Positions 31,959-41,357 of a stretch of DNA of 64,000 nt are shown here, piece after piece; positions within the stretch are counted from its first letter, which is position 1, and each line of letters opens with the position of its first letter. A program made the position numbers and the translations under genes. The notes under the pieces are model-generated. The model was not told the DNA's origin, did not search any database, and worked only from the letters and a program-made list of their open reading frames with translations. The stretch covers positions 1 to 64,000 of the forward strand of contig JAJPIO010000013.1 of assembly GCA_021324735.1 (NCBI GenBank), in the 5' to 3' direction. This DNA is from Bacteroidota bacterium (lineage in GTDB: Bacteria; Bacteroidota; Ignavibacteria; Palsa-1295).

Positions 31959-32005
31959 GAGACAATACTGTCGTATTTTTGTACAGAGAAAGACGATATT
32001 GTCTC
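31959..32005 (+). promoter_or_regulatory. Dyad flanking a TAnnTTTG box upstream of lpdA
   Basis: GAGACAATA (31959-31967) and TATTGTCTC (31997-32005) are exact inverted arms 29 bases apart. Between them lies TATTTTTG (31974-31981), which fits the Bacteroidota -7 box. The arrangement, operator halves on either side of a promoter, is what a repressor or activator site would look like. A second small palindrome, TCTGCAACTTGCAGA, lies at 32024-32038. Confidence 0.5.
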
Positions 32006-32087
32006 ACATTCACACAGCGAGAGTCTGCAACTTGCAGAACGGGACTTTGAGACGGTTTTTTAACGCATTGGATTCATAAAAGATTTT

Positions 32088-33491
32088 ATGGCTTACGATT
32101 ATGATGTGATAGTTCTTGGTGGTGGCCCCGGTGGGTATCCCGCAGCAATTCGTTCAGCGCAACTCGGTAAAAAAGTGGCTTGCGTCGAACGCGATCGCCT
32201 GGGCGGGATCTGCCTTAATTGGGGATGTATTCCAACCAAAGCGTTGCTCAAGAATGCAGAGATCTATCACACGATGCAGATCGCACCGGAAGAATGGGGA
32301 ATCGCCTACGATAATCTGCGTATCGATTTTTCAAAAGTGATCAAACGCTCGCGCGATGTTTCGGACCGCGTCGTTAAGGGCATTGAATTCTTATTCCGAA
32401 AAAACAAGGTCGATCACATCAAAGGCTTTGGAGTACTCACCGGAAAGAACTCGCTGGAAGTAACGGATGCAACGGGTGCCAAGCGTACGATCACTGCTCA
32501 GAATATTGTGATCGCGACCGGTGCACGCGCACGCCAGCTCCCGAACCTCAAACCGGATGGCAAACAGGTGCTCTCCTCTACCGAAGCCATGATCATGGAC
32601 CACATCCCAGAATCTATGACGATCATCGGAGCCGGCGCCATCGGAATGGAGTTCGCCTATTTTTATAAGACGTTCGGCACGAAGATCTCCATCGTCGAGA
32701 TGATGCCGAATTTACTTCCGATCGAAGACACGGAAGTTTCGACCGAGATCGAAAAGATCTACAAGCGGCAAGGATATCAGATCTTTACGAAGCACAAGGT
32801 CAATGACGTAAAGCTCGAAAAGAATTCGACAAAGGTCGAGATCGAAGCAGTCGATGGCGGTGCTAAGCAAACGCTCGAAGCAGAGTGCGTGCTCGTTGCC
32901 ATCGGTGTACAAGGCAATACTGAAAATATTGGCCTGGAGAAGCTCGGCATTAAAATGACGAAGGGCTTTATCGACGTCGATGATTATATGCAGTCCAGCG
33001 TACCGGGCATTTATGCGATCGGTGACGTTGCGGGTCCGCCGTGGCTCGCTCACGTGGCAACACATGAAGGTATTATCGCCGCCGAGCACCTTGCAGGTCA
33101 TCATCCACACGCGCTCGATTACGACAACATTCCTGGCTGTACGTATTGCCAGCCGCAGGTTGCCAGCGTTGGCCTGACCGAGCGTGCTGCAAAGGCTGCC
33201 GGCATCGAGTATAAGGTCGGTAAATTTCCATTCACGGCTCTTGGTAAAGCCCGTGCGGCCGGCGAGACCGATGGCTTTGTTAAGCTCATCATCGGTACGA
33301 AATACGATGAGATCTTAGGAGCACACCTTATTGGCAACGAAGCAACGGAAATGCTCCAGGAGCTTGTCATTGCACGTGCACATGGGGCTACTGGTATGTC
33401 GATCACAAAGACGATCCATCCGCACCCGACCTTCTCTGAAGCAGTGATGGAGGCGGCCTCTGTTGCAGAAGGCGAACCGATCCATTTATAA
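32088..33491 (+). CDS. lpdA: Dihydrolipoyl dehydrogenase
   Basis: FAD disulfide oxidoreductase, the E3 component of pyruvate, 2-oxoglutarate and branched-chain dehydrogenases and of the glycine cleavage system. At 467 residues it has the usual length. FAD-binding GGGPGGYPAAIRSAQLG at 11-27, redox cysteines Cys42 and Cys47 (GGICLNWGCIPTK), NAD-binding GAGAIGMEFAYFYKTFG, the AIGDVAGPPWLAH segment, and the C-terminal HPHPTFSEAV with the catalytic His-Glu pair are all present. No E1/E2 genes lie nearby. It heads a plus-strand run lpdA-hypothetical-rsmD-coaD-nadE with gaps of 16, -4, -4 and 44 bp. Confidence 0.97.
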   Translation: MAYDYDVIVLGGGPGGYPAAIRSAQLGKKVACVERDRLGGICLNWGCIPTKALLKNAEIYHTMQIAPEEWGIAYDNLRIDFSKVIKRSRDVSDRVVKGIEFLFRKNKVDHIKGFGVLTGKNSLEVTDATGAKRTITAQNIVIATGARARQLPNLKPDGKQVLSSTEAMIMDHIPESMTIIGAGAIGMEFAYFYKTFGTKISIVEMMPNLLPIEDTEVSTEIEKIYKRQGYQIFTKHKVNDVKLEKNSTKVEIEAVDGGAKQTLEAECVLVAIGVQGNTENIGLEKLGIKMTKGFIDVDDYMQSSVPGIYAIGDVAGPPWLAHVATHEGIIAAEHLAGHHPHALDYDNIPGCTYCQPQVASVGLTERAAKAAGIEYKVGKFPFTALGKARAAGETDGFVKLIIGTKYDEILGAHLIGNEATEMLQELVIARAHGATGMSITKTIHPHPTFSEAVMEAASVAEGEPIHL

Positions 33492-33507
33492 TCGGTTCAT
33501 ACTCGCC

Positions 33508-34245
33508 ATGGAGTTTGTTGTCGAGAGTCGAAATCGTTTTGAGGGAGGGACCGTGGACGCGGTCTCTCTCTCGTTTCGAATAGAGGACGGCAAGCTCATA
33601 GCAGCGGATTCCGCAGGCATTCTTCCCTCTGTAACCGTTCAGGCGTTTCGTCCCGAGCATGATATTTTTTATCATACTCCAGAACCGCTTACACCAGCGG
33701 AGCTCCATGAAGAAGTAGCGATCCATATTCCGCAGACGCTGCATGAATCGCTGAACGATCGAGTCTTTCCGAGTACACTCGGCTCGCTTGTACTGATGCA
33801 ATACACAAATCCGGTCTATCCGTCGATCTCTCCTCTTGCGGCATTACGGGAAATATTGCTCGCAGATGGGAGTGTCAATTCGGCGATATTGCAAGCAGAT
33901 AACGGTGGGCTGCTGTTCGTCCGCAAAGCGGGCGAACATTTTGAAGCGCATGCTTCAGCCCACTCGTTAAAAACCTTTCTCGCTCTTCCGGAAGACGAAC
34001 GCGATACAATATTCCCTGATTTTGTCGCATCGGAGATCATCATGAGCGGCTACGATCTGGATCATTTCGAAGAACTCAATCTCGGTCCACTGGAAGAGTC
34101 GCGCCGAATTGCTGTTTCCGATTTTTTAAGCATCAGCACTTTTACGGAGGATGCGCTTAAAGCGGTCGAACTCGAGCCGCATCTTTATACTCTTTGCATT
34201 GGTGCCGCATCGGTGTTCGCGCAGATCACTAAAGAAGCGGCATGA
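33508..34245 (+). CDS. Hypothetical protein between lpdA and rsmD
   Basis: 245 residues from the ATG at 33508. The track's 33463 start overlaps the lpdA end. No signal peptide or membrane helix. The N-terminal MEFVVESRNRFEGGTVDAVSLSFRIEDGKLIAADSAG is beta-rich; the middle has an Asn/Gly turn region (AILQADNGGLLFVRKAGEHFEAHA); the C-terminal third is acidic and helical (DLDHFEELNLGPLEESRRIAVSDFLS). I do not recognise a family. It overlaps rsmD by 4 bp (ATGA), so it is translationally coupled to an rRNA methyltransferase and may be a cytosolic housekeeping protein of this lineage. Confidence 0.7.
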   Translation: MEFVVESRNRFEGGTVDAVSLSFRIEDGKLIAADSAGILPSVTVQAFRPEHDIFYHTPEPLTPAELHEEVAIHIPQTLHESLNDRVFPSTLGSLVLMQYTNPVYPSISPLAALREILLADGSVNSAILQADNGGLLFVRKAGEHFEAHASAHSLKTFLALPEDERDTIFPDFVASEIIMSGYDLDHFEELNLGPLEESRRIAVSDFLSISTFTEDALKAVELEPHLYTLCIGAASVFAQITKEAA

Positions 34246-34784
34246 GGATCGTCGCTGGGCGGTTTCGCAGCCGAACGCTCATCGCTCCAAAGACGAGTGC
34301 TACCCGCCCCACCACCGACCGAGCACGCGAGAGCCTGTTCAATGTCCTAACCAATCATATTTCGTTTGAAGGCATCCGAGTGCTGGACCTCTTCGCCGGC
34401 TCGGGCGCGCTTGGTTTCGAAGCGCTGAGTCGTGGCGCAGAACACGTGATCTTCGTTGAACGAGATAAGCAAGCGATCGACACTATCAAAGCCAATGCAG
34501 AAGCATTAGGCGTTACCCTTGAAATACAGATCAAGAAGGAAGATGTTTTTACCTTTGTCACACACCACCACGATCTATATGACCTCATATTGAGCGATGC
34601 ACCTTACGATAGTGCGCCGGCTCGCTTGCAGTTACCGACTACTTTAGTCCACCGAATAGCAACCGGGGGAGTAATTGCCATCGAGCACCGCACTGGCGAT
34701 GAAATCGTTCTACCGGAAGGCACTCGCCTGATCCGTGAGTTAAAGGCCGGGGAAGCCAGTTTTACGATCTTTCAACTATCGTGA
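34242..34784 (+). CDS. rsmD: 16S rRNA (guanine966-N2)-methyltransferase RsmD
   Basis: 180 residues. The N-terminal MRIVAGRFRSRTLIAPKTSATRPTTDRARESLFNVL is diagnostic for RsmD. SAM motif I is VLDLFAGSGALGFEALSRGA, followed by VIFVERDKQAI. Motif IV, normally DPPY in N2-guanine methyltransferases, reads DAPY (LSDAPYDS) here, an unusual change in the catalytic tetrad. The enzyme methylates G966 of 16S rRNA. It overlaps both neighbours by 4 bp. The rsmD-coaD pair is a widespread arrangement and supports the call despite the odd motif. Confidence 0.94.
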   Translation: MRIVAGRFRSRTLIAPKTSATRPTTDRARESLFNVLTNHISFEGIRVLDLFAGSGALGFEALSRGAEHVIFVERDKQAIDTIKANAEALGVTLEIQIKKEDVFTFVTHHHDLYDLILSDAPYDSAPARLQLPTTLVHRIATGGVIAIEHRTGDEIVLPEGTRLIRELKAGEASFTIFQLS

Positions 34785-35296
34785 ACGAGCACAAAAAGAC
34801 TGTAGTGATCTATCCGGGCACGTTCGACCCGATCACGAACGGGCATCTTGATATCATCGAACGCGCCAGCGAGCTCTTCGACGAAGTGATCGTGGCACTG
34901 GCACGGAATAGCCAGAAATCGCCGCTCTTTTCGGAGCAGGAACGGCTCAAGCTTGTCGAACGAAGCCTGATGGAATGCTGCCCACACCGCACGAACATCC
35001 GCACCGATGCTTTCCAGGGATTGCTCGTCGAATACGCAACGGCTCGCAATGCGACGGCCGTCGTGCGCGGGCTACGCGCCATGAGCGATTTCGAATACGA
35101 ATTCCAAATGGCACTCATGAACCGCAAACTCGCACCCACGATAAGTACGGTTTTTCTCATGCCGCACGAAGAATACACCTATCTCAACTCGACGATCATT
35201 CGTGAGTTGGCGCGATATGGTAAAGATGTTTCCGACTTTGTACCGAACGTTGTCGCAGCAGCACTAAAAGAGAAGTTCGAGATAAAATATCACTAA
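34781..35296 (+). CDS. coaD: Pantetheine-phosphate adenylyltransferase CoaD
   Basis: Penultimate step of coenzyme A synthesis: transfer of AMP from ATP to 4'-phosphopantetheine. 171 residues, starting at a GTG that overlaps the rsmD stop (GTGA). The nucleotidyltransferase signature [19 protein letters not shown] includes the T/HxGH motif. Further family segments are [50 protein letters not shown], and [31 protein letters not shown]. Completely typical. Confidence 0.97.
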   Translation: MNEHKKTVVIYPGTFDPITNGHLDIIERASELFDEVIVALARNSQKSPLFSEQERLKLVERSLMECCPHRTNIRTDAFQGLLVEYATARNATAVVRGLRAMSDFEYEFQMALMNRKLAPTISTVFLMPHEEYTYLNSTIIRELARYGKDVSDFVPNVVAAALKEKFEIKYH

Positions 35297-35340
35297 AGAA
35301 GTCAAGCGCTAAGCAAGTAAACTTCTCTCAGATCCAACAC

Positions 35341-36225
35341 GTGGAAGCACCACACATAGCCCGGAGATCTCCACTGCTTCTAAATGAGGAGCAAACGTCG
35401 CACGTCCTCGAGATCTTTATTCGAGAAGAGGTTCGGCGTACCGGACTGAACAAAGTGGTTTTGGGCCTCTCGGGTGGCGTTGATTCCGCTTTGTCAACAT
35501 ACCTCGCAGTTCGCGCTCTGGGCCGCGAGAATGTGCACGTCGTACTCATGCCCTACCGCACTTCGTCACCCGAAAGCATTAGTGATGCTGAGACGGTCGT
35601 AAAGGACCTCGGCATTTCGTCAGAGGTCTTTGATATTACAAATGCAGCCGAAGGCTTTTTCAGCATACCACCGAATCCGTTTACGCAAGGTGATAGCAAG
35701 GATTGGAGCGACCCCTCGCTGCGCGGACGTCGCGGTAATATTTTTGCGCGCCTGCGTATGATCGTTCTGTACGACCGCTCGTTCGCTATGAACGCACTCG
35801 TGCTTGGCACATCGAACAAGACGGAATCGCTGCTCGGGTATACGACGATCTTTGGTGATAACGCGAGCGCTATTAATCCACTTGGCGATCTTTACAAAAC
35901 ACAAGTATGGCAGCTTTCGAAATATGTCGGCGTGTCACAGAGCATTATCGATAAGCAGCCTTCCGCCGATCTCTGGCCCGGACAAACCGACGAAGCGGAG
36001 CTCGGCCTGACCTATCGGGAAGTCGACGAACTGCTTTACTACATGGTAGACGAGCGATCGCGTGACGAGGAATTAGTGGCCCGAGGATTTAAGCCCGAAT
36101 TCATCGCGAAGATACGCGAGAAAATACGTCGTTCACAGTTCAAGCGCCGACCGCCGATCATTGCAAAAGTATCGAGCCGGACGATCAATGCAGATTTCAG
36201 ATATCCGAGGGATTGGGGGACATAG
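35341..36225 (+). CDS. nadE: NAD+ synthase, ammonia-dependent
   Basis: Last step of NAD synthesis, amidation of deamido-NAD. The 294 residues contain only the synthetase domain, without a glutaminase domain, so ammonia is the donor. The PP-loop [22 protein letters not shown] lies at about 38-60. Later segments [60 protein letters not shown] and [29 protein letters not shown] are typical. It starts at GTG 44 bp after coaD. A repeat-filled gap separates it from ispF. Confidence 0.95.
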   Translation: MEAPHIARRSPLLLNEEQTSHVLEIFIREEVRRTGLNKVVLGLSGGVDSALSTYLAVRALGRENVHVVLMPYRTSSPESISDAETVVKDLGISSEVFDITNAAEGFFSIPPNPFTQGDSKDWSDPSLRGRRGNIFARLRMIVLYDRSFAMNALVLGTSNKTESLLGYTTIFGDNASAINPLGDLYKTQVWQLSKYVGVSQSIIDKQPSADLWPGQTDEAELGLTYREVDELLYYMVDERSRDEELVARGFKPEFIAKIREKIRRSQFKRRPPIIAKVSSRTINADFRYPRDWGT

Positions 36226-36231
36226 AACCAA

Positions 36232-36510
36232 AACCAGGATTTACAGGATGCAAAAGATTATAAGGATTGATTTCAGGATTTATAAAAGGATGTCAGGAAT
36301 GGTAGCGATCTTTCGATGCGTCAAAATAAGAAATTTTGGTAAGAAGAGATTTTTAGATTCAAAAGATAAGGTATAAAAAAAGTGCAAGCGATGATAGAAG
36401 TTAGAAGATAATCCTTCCAAAATCTTTAAAATCAATCCTTACTATCTTTTGCATCCTGTAAATCTTGGTTTTGCATCTTGTAAATCCTGGTTTTGAATTT
36501 TGTAAATCTT
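36232..36510. repeat. Inverted and tandem CCAGGATTTACAGGATGC-type repeats
   Basis: The gap between nadE and ispF is built from one repeat family. The left arm AACCAGGATTTACAGGATGC... reappears inverted on the right, where the unit CCAAGATTTACA-GATGCAAAA occurs about three times in tandem with a ~22-base period. The arms could form a long cruciform. The ispF ATG stands at its right end. It is related to the degenerate repeats at 30961-31080. No coding. Confidence 0.75.
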
Positions 36511-36514
36511 GGTC

Positions 36515-36985
36515 ATGGTAGGATTCGGTTATGATGTTCATCGCTTAGCTGCTGGCGAGACGCTCGTCTTAGGCGGCGTTGTGCTGGAATCTCGATTAGG
36601 CACGGTCGCGCATTCGGATGGTGACGTGCTGGTCCATGCCATTATGGATGCGCTGCTCGGCGCATTGTCGCTCGGCGATATTGGGCTTCACTTTCCCGAT
36701 ACTAAAGAAGAATGGCGCGGCGCCGATTCTATTTCGATGCTAAAACGCGTGCATCACATAATTCAAAATGAAGGCGCCCATATTGTAAATATCGATTCGA
36801 CGATTGTTTTGGAAGCACCGCGTCTGCGGCCGCACATCGATGCCATGCGTGCCAGAATTGCAGAAGCAGTTGGGCTGGATATTAAACGCGTCTCTATAAA
36901 AGCAACCACGAGCGAGCGCCTCGGATTTGTTGGTCGAGAAGAAGGAGTGGCTGCCTACGCGATAGCTCAGGTCGAACTCGAATAA
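36515..36985 (+). CDS. ispF: 2-C-methyl-D-erythritol 2,4-cyclodiphosphate synthase IspF
   Basis: Fifth step of the MEP isoprenoid pathway, forming the cyclic diphosphate with a Zn site. 156 residues from the ATG at 36515. The track's TTG six bases earlier is unlikely. VGFGYDVHRL with its Asp and His metal ligands, LVLGGVVLESRLGTVAHSDGDVLVHAIMDALLGALSLGDIGLHFPDT, and the C-terminal VSIKATTSERLGFVGREEGVAAYAIAQVEL match the family. No other MEP genes are near. The 3' end overlaps the convergent MFS gene by 19 bp. Confidence 0.97.
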   Translation: MVGFGYDVHRLAAGETLVLGGVVLESRLGTVAHSDGDVLVHAIMDALLGALSLGDIGLHFPDTKEEWRGADSISMLKRVHHIIQNEGAHIVNIDSTIVLEAPRLRPHIDAMRARIAEAVGLDIKRVSIKATTSERLGFVGREEGVAAYAIAQVELE

Positions 36986-38163
36986 GAGCGTTCGATCGTG
37001 TGACTATCACCTGTTACCTGAAATGCAAGCAGCACGGCAATAGTCGAAAACACCGCGGCGACGTATAGCAGCCAATTCGGGTGCAGCGCACCGATGAGCC
37101 ATCCGCCTAAGATCGGGGTGATCGCTCGCGAAAAGCTTTCGAGAGAGGATGATACTCCGAGAGCTCCTCCTTTTCGGTTTGGCGGCGCATGCTGAGAGAT
37201 AAGACTGGAAATAACCGGACGTGTTACACCGGTACCAAAGGACAAGATCACCGCGACAATAATAAGCGTCGGCACGGTTTGACTGAATGCAAGCCCCAGA
37301 TGTCCGACAGTCATTGCTGCGAGTCCTAATCGCAGGGACTTGATCTCTCCCAAATTCTTGACAAGCGGTCGGATCACTCCCCCTTGCCACAATATCCCGA
37401 GCACACCAACGAAGCCAAGGAATAGACCGATATCCTCCGGCGTGAAGTTCAGCTTGATCATCGCAAAGAGCGAGAACATCGACATGAAAAGGGTGAACGG
37501 CAGAACAAAGAAGAGAAACGTCAGGAGCAACATGCGCAGACTCGGAATACGCAGATATTCGATAATGCGCGTGTAGTAATGGAATCCGAACGTGGTACTT
37601 TCGTCTCGAACGTGATGGTGCTCTTTGAGATAGAATGTGCTTAGCAATGTGCTCGAAAGCGCGAATGCCGCCCCGACCATCGCCGGTACGGCGTAGCCAA
37701 AGTGTTGAGCGAGCACGCCTCCGATCGGCATTCCAATGACAAATCCAACCCCGAACGCAATACCGATGATAGCCATGGCTTGAGAGCGCTCTTCGGGCTT
37801 CGTGACGTCCGCTATGTAAGCAGAAGCGATCGTTACATTACCACCACTGATACCATCAATGATTCGAGAGAGAAAGAGAATAGGGATCGAGTTCGCGACC
37901 GCAAGCAGAATAAACCCGATCATGGAGCCTATCTGCGAATAGATCAGGAGCGGCCGTCGTCCGAATTTATCGCTAAGACCGCCCAAGACCGGCCCGGCAA
38001 AGAACTGGCATACCGAATAACTCGCGAGGATATACCCGACCATTTCCGACGACGCGCCAAACTGCGCCGCGTAGAACGGGATCATCGGAATGATGATCGT
38101 AAAGCCGATGAGGTCGATCACCACGACGACCGCGATCGGAATGAGGGCCTTGTTCTTAAACAT
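36967..38163 (-). CDS. MFS transporter (DHA1/TetA-like drug efflux group)
   Basis: 398 residues, twelve membrane helices. Motif A is GGLSDKFGRRPLLIYSQIG in the loop between helices 2 and 3, motif B-like RIIDGISGGNVTIASAYIADVTKPEERSQAM lies in helices 4-5, and motif C-type GIAFGVGFVIGMPIGGVLAQHFG follows. This combination is the TetA/DHA1 12-helix group of proton-coupled drug and metabolite exporters. The substrate cannot be told. There is a 45-bp gap to the NtrC-type regulator gene upstream on the same strand, with a hairpin between them. Confidence 0.92.
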   Translation of the reverse strand: MFKNKALIPIAVVVVIDLIGFTIIIPMIPFYAAQFGASSEMVGYILASYSVCQFFAGPVLGGLSDKFGRRPLLIYSQIGSMIGFILLAVANSIPILFLSRIIDGISGGNVTIASAYIADVTKPEERSQAMAIIGIAFGVGFVIGMPIGGVLAQHFGYAVPAMVGAAFALSSTLLSTFYLKEHHHVRDESTTFGFHYYTRIIEYLRIPSLRMLLLTFLFFVLPFTLFMSMFSLFAMIKLNFTPEDIGLFLGFVGVLGILWQGGVIRPLVKNLGEIKSLRLGLAAMTVGHLGLAFSQTVPTLIIVAVILSFGTGVTRPVISSLISQHAPPNRKGGALGVSSSLESFSRAITPILGGWLIGALHPNWLLYVAAVFSTIAVLLAFQVTGDSHTIERSYSSST

Positions 38164-38164
38164 C

Positions 38165-38189
38165 GACCGCCTTAAACACGTAGGCGGTC
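38165..38189 (-). terminator. Hairpin between the NtrC-type regulator and MFS genes
   Basis: GACCGCC and GGCGGTC form a 7-bp GC stem with an 11-base loop directly before the MFS start codon. There is no T run on the minus strand, so termination is uncertain. It may reduce read-through or translation of the MFS gene. Confidence 0.35.
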
Positions 38190-38208
38190 GCTACCATCCC
38201 GGAAGACT

Positions 38209-39921
38209 CTATGCCGCGACAGCCTTCTCTTCCGACTTCGCAATGATCGCAACGCCGTTCTCCGTCTCGATATTGTATTGTTCCAGGAAGCGGTACATCG
38301 TCGAGCGGCTGATGTCGAGCTTCATCGAAGCAGCGCTGATATTGCCATCGCAGGCAAGCAACGCATGATGGACTGCAAAGCGCTTGATCTCTTCCAGCGG
38401 CAGAACGACCTTGTTCTTTGCAGGATCGAAAAAGTCCTTCATGCCTTCGTACGCGCTCTCATCATCGCGCGCTTCATAGTATTGCCGGATCGGCAGCGGT
38501 AGATCGGCGAGCATTACAACATCGCCATCCGCAATAAGGACAGCGCGTTCGATCGTGCTTTCGATCTCGCGAATATTTCCCGGCCAGGGATAAGCGAGCA
38601 TCGCTTCCATAGCAGGTTGTGAGATCGAATCCACGTTCTTACCTTGCCTCTTACTAAAGCGCTTGAGGAAGGTATCGGCTAGTAGCAGGATGTCACCGCG
38701 TCGCTGACGAAGCGGCGGCAACATGATCGGAAAGGCCGAGATACGATAGTAGAGATCTTCGCGGAAACGGCGTTCCTGAATTGCCTCTCGGAGGTCGGTG
38801 TTCGTCGCGCAAATAATGCGTACATCGACATGTACGGACTCGGTGCCACCTACACGTTCGAACTCACGCTCTTGGATCGCACGCAACAGCTTTGCCTGAA
38901 GCGTAAGATCCATATCGCCGATCTCATCTAAAAATAGCGTACCACCATTAGCGGCTTCAAATTTACCGATCTTGCGTCCGATAGCGCCGGTAAAGCTTCC
39001 CTTCTCGTGACCGAACAGCTCACTCTCTAACAGCTCGTGTGGAATCGCAGCGCAATTGATGACCTGGAACGGACGGTCTTTGCGTGGGCCATTGGCGTGC
39101 AGCGCACGCGCGACCAGTTCTTTACCGGTCCCGGATTCGCCCAAAATGCAGACCGTGATGTCGCTATCGCACGCTTTACGCATGAGCTTAAAGACATCGT
39201 GCATTCTCGGGTCGGCCGAAATGATATTCGAAAAATCGTAACGATTGTTGAGCTCGGCCTGAAGCATCCGCAGTTTTTGGTGGAAGCTGTAAGCGGATAG
39301 TGCGTTACGAATAATGACTTGCAACCGCTCGGTGTCGATCGGCTTCGTAAGATAATCGTACGCTCCCGCTTTCAATGCTTCGACGGCAACCGTAATGCTT
39401 TCCTGCGCGCTCACCATTACGATCGGTAAATATTCATTCGCACTCTTCATTGCACGAAGCACATCGATGCCATTCAAGTCAGGCAATTGAATATCGAGCA
39501 GGACCATCCGGGGATGCTGTTCTCGCATTGCAATGATCGCTTCTTCACCTGTGTGTGCGATGATCGCAGGATAGTCCCATACGGTATTGACCCAGTGATA
39601 GATAAGATCGGCTACGAACGGCTCGTCATCCACGATAAGGATCGGTGCTTTACGGCCTTCATCGAGCAAATTTTGATCGTCACCAATAAGAATGGGCGCC
39701 GAACCAGATGATGAAGGCGTAGTAGAAAGTGATGGAAACATTTCCATTTTTCGAGAGCTACCAATATTCCCGAATCGAACGGGTGAGGGGGACTTCATAT
39801 TGTTGGCTATGTGGCTAAGAACTAAACGTGATACAAGATGCTGTGTGCTCATTGCGTCGCGGTGAACGCTGAACAATAACAGCGTTTCCGGCACATACAA
39901 TGACAACCGATTAATGTTCAA
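38209..39921 (-). CDS. NtrC-family sigma54-dependent response regulator
   Basis: 570 residues in the full frame. Starts at M24 or M42 (39798) are equally plausible. The receiver domain runs from about 92 ([16 protein letters not shown]) with phosphoacceptor Asp143 in [11 protein letters not shown] and Lys in DYLTKP. The AAA+ domain has Walker A GESGTGKE, the sigma54-contact loop GSFTGA (a common variant of GAFTGA), Walker [13 protein letters not shown], and [16 protein letters not shown] Fis-type helix-turn-helix closes the protein ([24 protein letters not shown]). No histidine kinase gene is adjacent, so it is an orphan regulator. Before the receiver a stretch [17 protein letters not shown] partly duplicates [10 protein letters not shown]. 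Confidence 0.94.
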   Translation of the reverse strand: MNINRLSLYVPETLLLFSVHRDAMSTQHLVSRLVLSHIANNMKSPSPVRFGNIGSSRKMEMFPSLSTTPSSSGSAPILIGDDQNLLDEGRKAPILIVDDEPFVADLIYHWVNTVWDYPAIIAHTGEEAIIAMREQHPRMVLLDIQLPDLNGIDVLRAMKSANEYLPIVMVSAQESITVAVEALKAGAYDYLTKPIDTERLQVIIRNALSAYSFHQKLRMLQAELNNRYDFSNIISADPRMHDVFKLMRKACDSDITVCILGESGTGKELVARALHANGPRKDRPFQVINCAAIPHELLESELFGHEKGSFTGAIGRKIGKFEAANGGTLFLDEIGDMDLTLQAKLLRAIQEREFERVGGTESVHVDVRIICATNTDLREAIQERRFREDLYYRISAFPIMLPPLRQRRGDILLLADTFLKRFSKRQGKNVDSISQPAMEAMLAYPWPGNIREIESTIERAVLIADGDVVMLADLPLPIRQYYEARDDESAYEGMKDFFDPAKNKVVLPLEEIKRFAVHHALLACDGNISAASMKLDISRSTMYRFLEQYNIETENGVAIIAKSEEKAVAA

Positions 39922-40427
39922 TTATCATACATGCGTTCCCATTCTTGTACACTTTTGAGATTATTCCTGAAATTTCTGAGTCAAAATTGATTAAACAAGC
40001 CAATTTAACCATTTTTTATCTAAGTTTTTAATTACGCTTGATTCTCAGAATCGTACAGATGGTTCACGGAACGGTAGTTCCTTATAATATCTTAGCAAAT
40101 AGCGACGGTCTTTTAATCCCTTAATTCTGGCAACTGAAGCGATCAATCCTGTTCTAATAGAATAATTATGAGCTCCATGTGTAATTTTTTACCGCGAGCG
40201 AAGTTATTTCGATTGGATTGGGGAGAATAGCCTAATAACTATCTGCTTGATCCGCGGCATCTGCCGGTTTACGTTCTGTTGGGGTATGCGGGGTTGCATG
40301 CCTCGGTTTGGGCGGTTAACGTCCATGCGTCCTTTTCAGGGATTGAGGGCGCCGGTAATGGTCGGGTACAGTGCGACTATTACTTTACGTGTGTAAGTGA
40401 TGCATTTTTAGGCGCGGCGGTAACGCC
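39922..40427. other. 506-bp intergenic region, no gene seen
   Basis: Divergent promoter region between the NtrC-type regulator and the ECF sigma factor. The left 250 bases are AT-rich. The right half holds small GC hairpins (CGGCAtcTGCCG; GGTTGCATGCC). I saw no sigma54 -24/-12 pair (TGGC-N8-TTGC), no TAnnTTTG box with a -33 partner, no tRNA and no ORF of interest. Confidence 0.6.
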
Positions 40428-41336
40428 ATGAAGTCCGTAATAAGGCAGATGCACGAAGAGCGATTCACGGATGATCCATCGATGATGGGTGATCCGTCTT
40501 CAGACCCGAAGGACGATCGCCTGGCCCAATCGGGTGCAGGTGGGTCCGGCGCTTCTGATGCACCGTCGAACTCGGCATCGGATGGTGCCCCGGTCGAGGA
40601 TGAATGGATCGCAGAAGCACGCAGAGAAGCTTCACATCGTAAAGCCGGTGAAACAAAGAAGCGTCAACCTGCGTCCGAGTTCATTGACAGGATCGGCCAG
40701 CCAACCGTCGCGGCCGGGCCTTCGTCCGATCACACGGATGAAGCTCTCTTTCTTCGATATCAGAACGGTGATGAACGCGCCTTCTTCGCGATCTACGAGC
40801 GCTACAAGCAAAGCATCTATGCCTACTGTGCGCAGGTGCTCTTTAGTGCAGGGCTTGCTCGCGAAGCAGTGGAAGATACCTTCCAGGATGTATTCCTGCG
40901 GCTCGTGCAGTATCGTCACACGTTTACCGGTGGCGATTTCAAGCCGTGGATCTTTACGGTCGCTCGGCACTCCTGCCTGAGCACAAAGAAGCGTTCGTTT
41001 CGGCAGAATGCCAGTATGGAATACGCCGAAGACGGCGAAGATTTCGAAGATATCATTGCCGGCGACCTAAGAGCTACTGTTGCACGAACGGACGATCCGC
41101 TCGAGCAAATGACGAAGCAGGAGCAAAATGCTCTTCTGCTTTCTGCCATAGCCAAGCTGCCGGAAGAATTTCGTGAGGCGCTAATACTCAGTGAGTATGA
41201 AGGCCTTACGTATGAAGAGATCGGCCAGATGATGGGCGCATCGCTTTCAACGATCCGAATTCGGATCTTTCGAGCGAAAGCGCGGCTGCGAAAAATGCTG
41301 CTGCCCGTTATCGGGGATGGTCCGAAAAAAGTTTAA
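40428..41336 (+). CDS. ECF (extracytoplasmic function) sigma factor with long N-terminal extension
   Basis: 302 residues. The first ~100 are polar and low-complexity (GAGGSGASDAPSNSASDGAP). Sigma2 follows at about 105-175: DEALFLRYQNGDERAFFAIYERYKQSIYAYC, FQDVFLRLVQYRHTF and KPWIFTVARHSCLSTKKR. An acidic linker (EYAEDGEDFEDI) leads to sigma4 at about 230-290 (LPEEFREALILSEYEGLTYEEIGQMMGASLSTIRIRIFRAKARLRKML). The next gene, 22 bp downstream, looks like its anti-sigma factor, and the third gene encodes a barrel protein that may be the regulated or sensing partner. The extension is unusual for ECF proteins. Confidence 0.92.
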   Translation: MKSVIRQMHEERFTDDPSMMGDPSSDPKDDRLAQSGAGGSGASDAPSNSASDGAPVEDEWIAEARREASHRKAGETKKRQPASEFIDRIGQPTVAAGPSSDHTDEALFLRYQNGDERAFFAIYERYKQSIYAYCAQVLFSAGLAREAVEDTFQDVFLRLVQYRHTFTGGDFKPWIFTVARHSCLSTKKRSFRQNASMEYAEDGEDFEDIIAGDLRATVARTDDPLEQMTKQEQNALLLSAIAKLPEEFREALILSEYEGLTYEEIGQMMGASLSTIRIRIFRAKARLRKMLLPVIGDGPKKV

Positions 41337-41357
41337 ATTAAGTCAGAGGGAAACGAT

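Noticed and set aside
39922-40427. Possible sigma54 promoter or riboswitch in the 506-bp gap
   Set aside because: No TGGC-N8-TTGC pair and no riboswitch core recognised; small hairpins alone are not enough.
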